Source of the DNA: an uncultured Caulobacterales bacterium
GTDB lineage: Bacteria; Pseudomonadota; Alphaproteobacteria; Caulobacterales; Caulobacteraceae
DNA length: 39,688 bases
Direction of reading: 5' to 3'
NCBI GenBank assembly: GCA_903900155.1
Contig: CAIUMD010000033.1
Coordinates: 1-39,688 of the forward strand
Shown here in pieces: positions 36,316-39,688 of this stretch (the stretch's first letter is position 1; each line of letters opens with the position of its first letter). Under the pieces are notes generated by a model. The model was not told the origin of the DNA and made no database searches. It saw only the letters and a program-made list of their open reading frames with translations. Position numbers and translations under genes: made by a program.

Positions 36316-37431
36316 CTAGGCCGCGTTCTTCTTTTCCAGTTCTCCGACCAGCCGTTCCTTCCAGACCTTGGGCGCGCCGGCGACCAGGCTGAGCTGCCGC
36401 GAGCGACGGTAGTAGAGGTGGCAGTCGACGTCCCAGGTGAAGCCCATGCCGCCATGCACCTGGATGCTTTCCTTGCTGGCGAACCAGAAGGCCTCCGAGG
36501 CCGCGATCCGCGCCGCCGAGGCCACGATCGGCAGCTCGGGCGCGTCGTCGTTCAGCGCCCAGGCGCCATAGTAGGCGTTGGAGCGGGCGACCTCGTTCTT
36601 GACGTACATGTCGGCCAGCTTGTGCTTGATGGCCTGGTATCCGGCGATCACGCGGCCGAAGGCGTAGCGGCCCAGGGCGTAGTCCTTGGCCATCTCCAGG
36701 CAGCGATCGGCGCCGCCCAGCTGTTCGAAGGCCAGCAGCACCGCGGCGCGGTCCAGGATCGCCTGGACAATGTCAAAGCCCGCGCCGGCCTCGCCCACCC
36801 GCTCGGCGACCGCGCCGTCGAAGGTGATCCTGGCGACGCCGCGCGTGGGGTCCAGGCTCTTGAGCGTCTCGCGCTTCACGCCGGCCTGCTTCAGGTCGAC
36901 CAGGAACAGGCCCGGGCGACCGCCCTCGCTGGCCAGCACCAGGGCCACGTCGGCGACGTCGCCGTCGGTGACCGGGATCTTGGTCCCCGACAGCTTGCCG
37001 CCCTCGACGCGGCTTTGCAGCGTGTTGGGGCCGACCACGCCGGGACCTTCCGAGGTCGCCAGGGCGCCGATCAACTCGCCGGCGGCGATGCGCGGCAGGA
37101 TCGCGGCCTTCTGGCCATCCGTCCCGAACGCCATGACGCCCTCGGCCAGGCAATAGACGGTGGAGGCGAACGGGATCGGCGCGACGGCGCGGCCCAGCTC
37201 CTCGGCGATGGCGCACAGCTCGACACGCCCTAGGCCCAGCCCGCCATGCTCCTCGGGGATCGACGCGCCCAGCCAGCCCTGCTCGGCCACGCCCTTCCAG
37301 AGCTTTTCGTCGAACGAGCGGTCGGCGTTGTCCAGCACGCCCCGCACGACGGCGACGTCGCAGTGGGCGGCGAGGAACTTGCGCGCCTCGTCCTTCAGAA
37401 ACTTCTGGTCGTCGGAATAGTCGAAATCCAC
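36316..37431 (-). CDS. Acyl-CoA dehydrogenase family protein (second, shorter; GTG start)
   Basis: 371 residues from GTG 37431 (GGGAGA Shine-Dalgarno; the family start VDFDYSDDQKFLKDEARKFL). Signs are EEHGGLGLGRVELCAIAEELGRAV, ATSEGPGV in place of the usual SEP..GSD loop, LDRAAVLLAFEQLGGADRCLEMAKDYALGRYAFGRVIAGYQAIKHKLADM and SIQVHGGMGFTWDVDCHLYYRRSR. At the usual 'GFTWE' position it has Asp. The shortened substrate/FAD loop and this change resemble the partner subunits of heteromeric ACADs (FadE28/ChsE-type) that are inactive alone (inference). It is upstream of, and co-oriented with, the larger dehydrogenase, with a REPIN repeat in the 124-bp gap. Confidence 0.9.
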   Translation of the reverse strand: MDFDYSDDQKFLKDEARKFLAAHCDVAVVRGVLDNADRSFDEKLWKGVAEQGWLGASIPEEHGGLGLGRVELCAIAEELGRAVAPIPFASTVYCLAEGVMAFGTDGQKAAILPRIAAGELIGALATSEGPGVVGPNTLQSRVEGGKLSGTKIPVTDGDVADVALVLASEGGRPGLFLVDLKQAGVKRETLKSLDPTRGVARITFDGAVAERVGEAGAGFDIVQAILDRAAVLLAFEQLGGADRCLEMAKDYALGRYAFGRVIAGYQAIKHKLADMYVKNEVARSNAYYGAWALNDDAPELPIVASAARIAASEAFWFASKESIQVHGGMGFTWDVDCHLYYRRSRQLSLVAGAPKVWKERLVGELEKKNAA

Positions 37432-37576
37432 GAGCGTTCTCCCTGGACCACACTCTTCGGCGGGTCTCTGGGAGCACACTGAACGACGTTCACGCGAAGG
37501 GAAAGATTGACCCGGCGTCAAGAATTTCAGGTTCTTATGGCGACCTTTCATATGCGTTCGGACGTTACCCCACGGC

Positions 37577-38131
37577 ATGGCCAAGACCGTCTTCCAGAAG
37601 AACCAGAGGGTGTGGGTCGAGAGCGTCGGCTGCTGGGCGACGGTCGACAAGATCGTGCCCATCTGGGCCAAGGGCTTCGACGAGCCCGTGCGCGTCACCT
37701 ATGACGTGGGCCTGAACCGCGAATTCCAGGCCCACGAACTGAAGGCCGAGGACAAGGTCGATCCGCAGGAAGGCGGCCTGGCCTCCAACTGGCGCGTGCT
37801 GCGGGCCCGCAACAAGTGGCAGCAGGAGGGCGACTGCGCCCATCACCCCTATCCCGGCACCTATCCGGTCGTGGTCACCGACGCCCAGGACTGGGGCGGC
37901 TGGCGCACGCCGGGGGCCGAGTACGACCGCGACCCGCACAAGATGGAGTACCAGGCCCGCCTGATCGCCAGCGCCCCGCGCCTGCACGCCATCGCCCGCG
38001 AGCTTCTGACCCTGGTCTCCGACAATCCCGAGGACGCCCCGCCGGCCCTGACCGGCCTGGCCCAGAAGATCGTGGCGATCGAACGCTACCTGCAGGAAGC
38101 GCCGGCGGCGGGGCCTTCAGTAGAAACCTGA
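37577..38131 (+). CDS. Conserved-looking hypothetical protein, C-terminus encoded by repeat DNA
   Basis: 184 residues, no signal peptide. An N-terminal SH3-like or KOW-like beta part (FQKNQRVWVESVGCWATVDKIVPIWAKGFDEPVRVTYDVGLNREFQAHEL) is followed by a Trp/His-rich region (WQQEGDCAHHPYPGTYPVVVTDAQDWGGW) and a helical end (YQARLIASAPRLHAIARELLTLV). That end resembles the 'LIA.AP.L...ArEl' helix of some phage-related proteins. I do not recognise a named family. The last residues PSVET and the stop derive from the TTCAGTAGAAACCT sequence shared with REPIN copy A, so the natural C-terminus may have been replaced. ATG 37577 lacks a strong ribosome site. It is divergent from the acyl-CoA dehydrogenase. 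Confidence 0.75.
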   Translation: MAKTVFQKNQRVWVESVGCWATVDKIVPIWAKGFDEPVRVTYDVGLNREFQAHELKAEDKVDPQEGGLASNWRVLRARNKWQQEGDCAHHPYPGTYPVVVTDAQDWGGWRTPGAEYDRDPHKMEYQARLIASAPRLHAIARELLTLVSDNPEDAPPALTGLAQKIVAIERYLQEAPAAGPSVET

Positions 38132-38150
38132 CCTGCCGAGGGGCCGAAAA

Positions 38151-38231
38151 CCTCGTCCTTCGACAAGCTCAGGATGAGGTTTTCTACTCAGCCAGCATTA
38201 GTCCTCATCCTGAGCCTGTCGAAGGACGAGG
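38151..38231. repeat. REPIN-like inverted repeat, copy C
   Basis: 29-bp arms, 38151-38179 and 38203-38231, identical but for one T/C change when inverted. The core TCCTTCGACAAGCTCAGGAT equals copy B. A degenerate extra arm-like segment (TTCAGTAGAAACCTGACCTG) lies at 38117-38136, overlapping the end of the plus-strand hypothetical gene. The repeat sits exactly between two convergent genes and can serve as a terminator for both. Confidence 0.9.
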
Positions 38232-38240
38232 ACGGCTCCG

Positions 38241-38888
38241 CTAGAACCGCCGTCCGAAGCCCACCGACGCCACCAGCGGATCCAGCTTGACCCGCGACTT
38301 CAGCGCGCCGCCGTTGATGCTGGCGTCGGTGTCGAACCAGACCTTCTTGACGTCGATGTTCAGGCTGTAGGCGGCGTTGATCGGGATGTCGGCGCCGGCC
38401 TGCAGGGCGTAGCCGAAGCCGTTGTCCAGATCGACGGTGAAGCCGTTCTTGTCCTTGCCGCCGTAGAACAGCATGTAGTTCAGGCCCGCCCCGACATAGG
38501 GGCTGAAGCGCGCGCCCGGCAGCGGGTGGTATTGCAGCGAGACGACCGGCGGCAGGACCCAGGTCTTGTGGACCGCGACATCGGTCCCCGCCCCCACGGC
38601 CTTGATCGTGTGTTGAGTGGTCCCGGCGATCACCTCGACCGCCAGCTTGTCGGTCAGGAAGTAGCTGAGGCCGATGGTCGGCTTGATGTCGTCCTTGACG
38701 TCGGCCTTCAGGCCCGTGGCCGCGCCGGCGGCGGTGACGATCGGGTCGCCGGCGTTCGGCGCGACGTCGGTGAGGCGCACGTTCAGGACGATGTCGCCCT
38801 TGGCCTTGGGCGTGATCTGCTGCGCCAGAACGGGCGTCGCGCCGAGGCCGGCGGCGACGGTCAGGGCCAGGAAAAGCTTGGTGGTCAT
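38241..38888 (-). CDS. ompW: OmpW-family outer-membrane protein
   Basis: 215 residues with signal peptide MTTKLFLALTVAAGLGATPVLA. The eight-stranded OmpW barrel signs are all present: KGDIVLNVRLTDVAPN, IKPTIGLSYFLTDKLAVEVIAGTTQHTI, TWVLPPVVSLQYHPLPGARFSPYVGAGLNYMLFY, NGFGYALQAGADIPINAAYSLNIDVKKVWFDTDA, and the last strand ending in Phe (VGFGRRF). It probably forms a small hydrophobic channel in the outer membrane; the ligand is unknown. ATG 38888 has an AAAGGGGA Shine-Dalgarno, but this lies in the 3' arm of a 10-bp leader hairpin (38895-38923). A REPIN copy marks the 3' side. Confidence 0.93.
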   Translation of the reverse strand: MTTKLFLALTVAAGLGATPVLAQQITPKAKGDIVLNVRLTDVAPNAGDPIVTAAGAATGLKADVKDDIKPTIGLSYFLTDKLAVEVIAGTTQHTIKAVGAGTDVAVHKTWVLPPVVSLQYHPLPGARFSPYVGAGLNYMLFYGGKDKNGFTVDLDNGFGYALQAGADIPINAAYSLNIDVKKVWFDTDASINGGALKSRVKLDPLVASVGFGRRF

Positions 38889-38894
38889 CGGTAT

Positions 38895-38923
38895 CCCCTT
38901 TCGATCTTTGCTGTCGAAAGGGG
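38895..38923 (-). promoter_or_regulatory. Leader hairpin sequestering the ompW Shine-Dalgarno
   Basis: CCCCTTTCGA (38895-38904) and TCGAAAGGGG (38914-38923) pair perfectly around 9 nt. In the minus-strand mRNA the 3' arm holds AAAGGGG, the ribosome site, ending 6 nt before the ATG. Ten perfect pairs should block initiation unless opened by temperature, a protein, an sRNA or coupled transcription. The mechanism is inferred. Confidence 0.6.
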
Positions 38924-38985
38924 GTTTGCGCCTGCGCTTGGGCCGGCTCGTTGACTCGCCTCAAAAGACCACAATAAATTTGTGA

Positions 38986-39688
38986 CTATTGCCCCGCCGC
39001 GTCCGGCTTGGCCTTGAAGTTCCCCTTCTTCCAGGCCAGCCACAGCACCACCACGGCCGTCAGCGTGCCGACCACCATGGCCGGGAGCGAGGCCTCGGGG
39101 CCGAAGGCGCCGCCGCTGAGGAACTCGGGCGCGCCGGGCTTGGGCTTGCTGACCAGCCAGCTCTCGACCACCGGGATGCCCGAAACCGAAGCGCCCCACA
39201 CCCAGCCCTGCGTGAAGTTCCAGGCCGCGTGGACGCCGATTGACATCCACAGGCGGCCGGTCAGCAGGTAGAAGCCGGCCAGCATCAGGCCCGCCTCAAT
39301 GGCGATGGCGGCGGCGGCGACCGGGCTGGCGTTCGGGTTGGCCAGGTGCAGCGCCCCGAACAGCGCCGCCTGCAGCGCCAGGGCCGGCCAGACGCCGAAG
39401 GCGCGCATCAGCAGGCGCAGGACGATGGCCCGCATCATCAGCTCCTCCATGACCCCCGACTCCACGGCCATGGCGATCGTGCCCCAGGCCGAGGCCGGGC
39501 GCGGGCCGCTGATCTCGTAGACGCCCAGCGCATAGAGCCCGGCCACCGCCGCGCTCAGCATCGCCGCCCCGACCACCAGGCCGATGGCCAGTTCGGCCGG
39601 CGCCTCGCGCAGGTTCAGCTCCCGCGGCCAGCGCCCCTCGGCCAGCCAGACGACGACGCCGTAGAGACCCAGGCCCGCAACGCAGATC
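38986..39688 (-). CDS. CPBP-family intramembrane glutamic protease (5' end beyond window)
   Basis: A polytopic membrane protein, open to the right edge; at least 233 residues are visible and the true start lies outside. The family signature is clear: EE followed by R in GVMEELMMRAIVLRLLMR, then HLANP in FGALHLANPNAS and SIGVHAAWNFTQGW, the last His/Asn pair. These form the putative catalytic Glu/His site of the CAAX protease/bacteriocin-processing (CPBP, Abi) family. At least five membrane helices can be traced. Substrates of bacterial members are mostly unknown; some process or give immunity to peptides. It lies 97 bp upstream of ompW on the same strand, but the leader hairpin suggests separate control. 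Confidence 0.9.
   Translation of the reverse strand, partial: ICVAGLGLYGVVVWLAEGRWPRELNLREAPAELAIGLVVGAAMLSAAVAGLYALGVYEISGPRPASAWGTIAMAVESGVMEELMMRAIVLRLLMRAFGVWPALALQAALFGALHLANPNASPVAAAAIAIEAGLMLAGFYLLTGRLWMSIGVHAAWNFTQGWVWGASVSGIPVVESWLVSKPKPGAPEFLSGGAFGPEASLPAMVVGTLTAVVVLWLAWKKGNFKAKPDAAGQ

Noticed and set aside
37577..38131. Prophage remnant suggested by the helix similar to phage-related proteins
   Set aside because: A single weak helix similarity, with no integrase, structural or lysis genes nearby.
27360..38235. CRISPR-like array from the three inverted repeats
   Set aside because: The copies are 2-9 kb apart, palindromic and lack regular spacers, and no cas gene is present. REPIN-like repeats explain them.

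Overview
The window is about 67-68% G+C chromosomal DNA, and its gene content points to an alphaproteobacterium of the Caulobacter group. The signs are a CAU-1-like subclass B3 metallo-beta-lactamase inside a metF/metH operon, methionine synthase split into two ORFs, several TonB-dependent receptors, many secreted hydrolases, and a four-gene set resembling the stalk crossband genes. I see no tRNA, rRNA, CRISPR array, transposase or phage module, so this is ordinary chromosome with local accessory touches.

Left part (1-12.6 kb). A GH1 beta-glucosidase lipoprotein runs off the left edge. It diverges from a small ParD/RelB-ParE type toxin-antitoxin pair, which converges on a CHASE4-GGDEF-EAL cyclic-di-GMP enzyme. 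A tightly coupled methyl-cycle operon follows on the minus strand: an ArsR-methyltransferase fusion regulator (SahR-like), metF, a B3 metallo-beta-lactamase, the homocysteine-binding half of MetH (broken by a one-base shift in a G4 run), and the folate/B12/activation half of MetH. A 24-bp perfect palindrome just upstream of the regulator's start codon is the likely operator. A VOC protein and a D-2-hydroxyacid dehydrogenase come next.

Middle part (12.8-30.9 kb). This holds a small secreted protein, the translation factor EttA, a TonB-dependent receptor, and a Fur-box-controlled receptor plus PepSY membrane protein pair (iron uptake). Then comes a plus-strand secreted-hydrolase group: SGNH esterase, polysaccharide deacetylase and an S9 dipeptidyl peptidase. 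LacI-type operator candidates lie upstream. A roughly 114-bp highly palindromic element sits in frame inside the SGNH signal-peptide region. A small acidic protein, a thioesterase, a secreted amidase and a YfbK-type von Willebrand protein behind a BlaI-like operator complete the part.

Right part (30.9-39.7 kb). Four minus-strand genes joined by start/stop overlaps encode a Sel1-repeat membrane protein, a right-handed beta-helix protein, a small periplasmic protein and a proline-rich lipoprotein. I propose, from memory of the Caulobacter literature, that these are the stalk crossband (StpA-D) proteins or relatives. Two acyl-CoA dehydrogenases, a hypothetical protein, an OmpW porin and a CPBP-family membrane protease (cut by the right edge) finish the window.

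Non-coding structure is unusually rich. There are three REPIN-like inverted repeats with near-identical arms, a CTAG-bounded palindromic element whose ends supply the stop codons of both flanking genes, strong intrinsic terminators, and hairpins that bury the Shine-Dalgarno sequence of at least two genes (GH1 and ompW).
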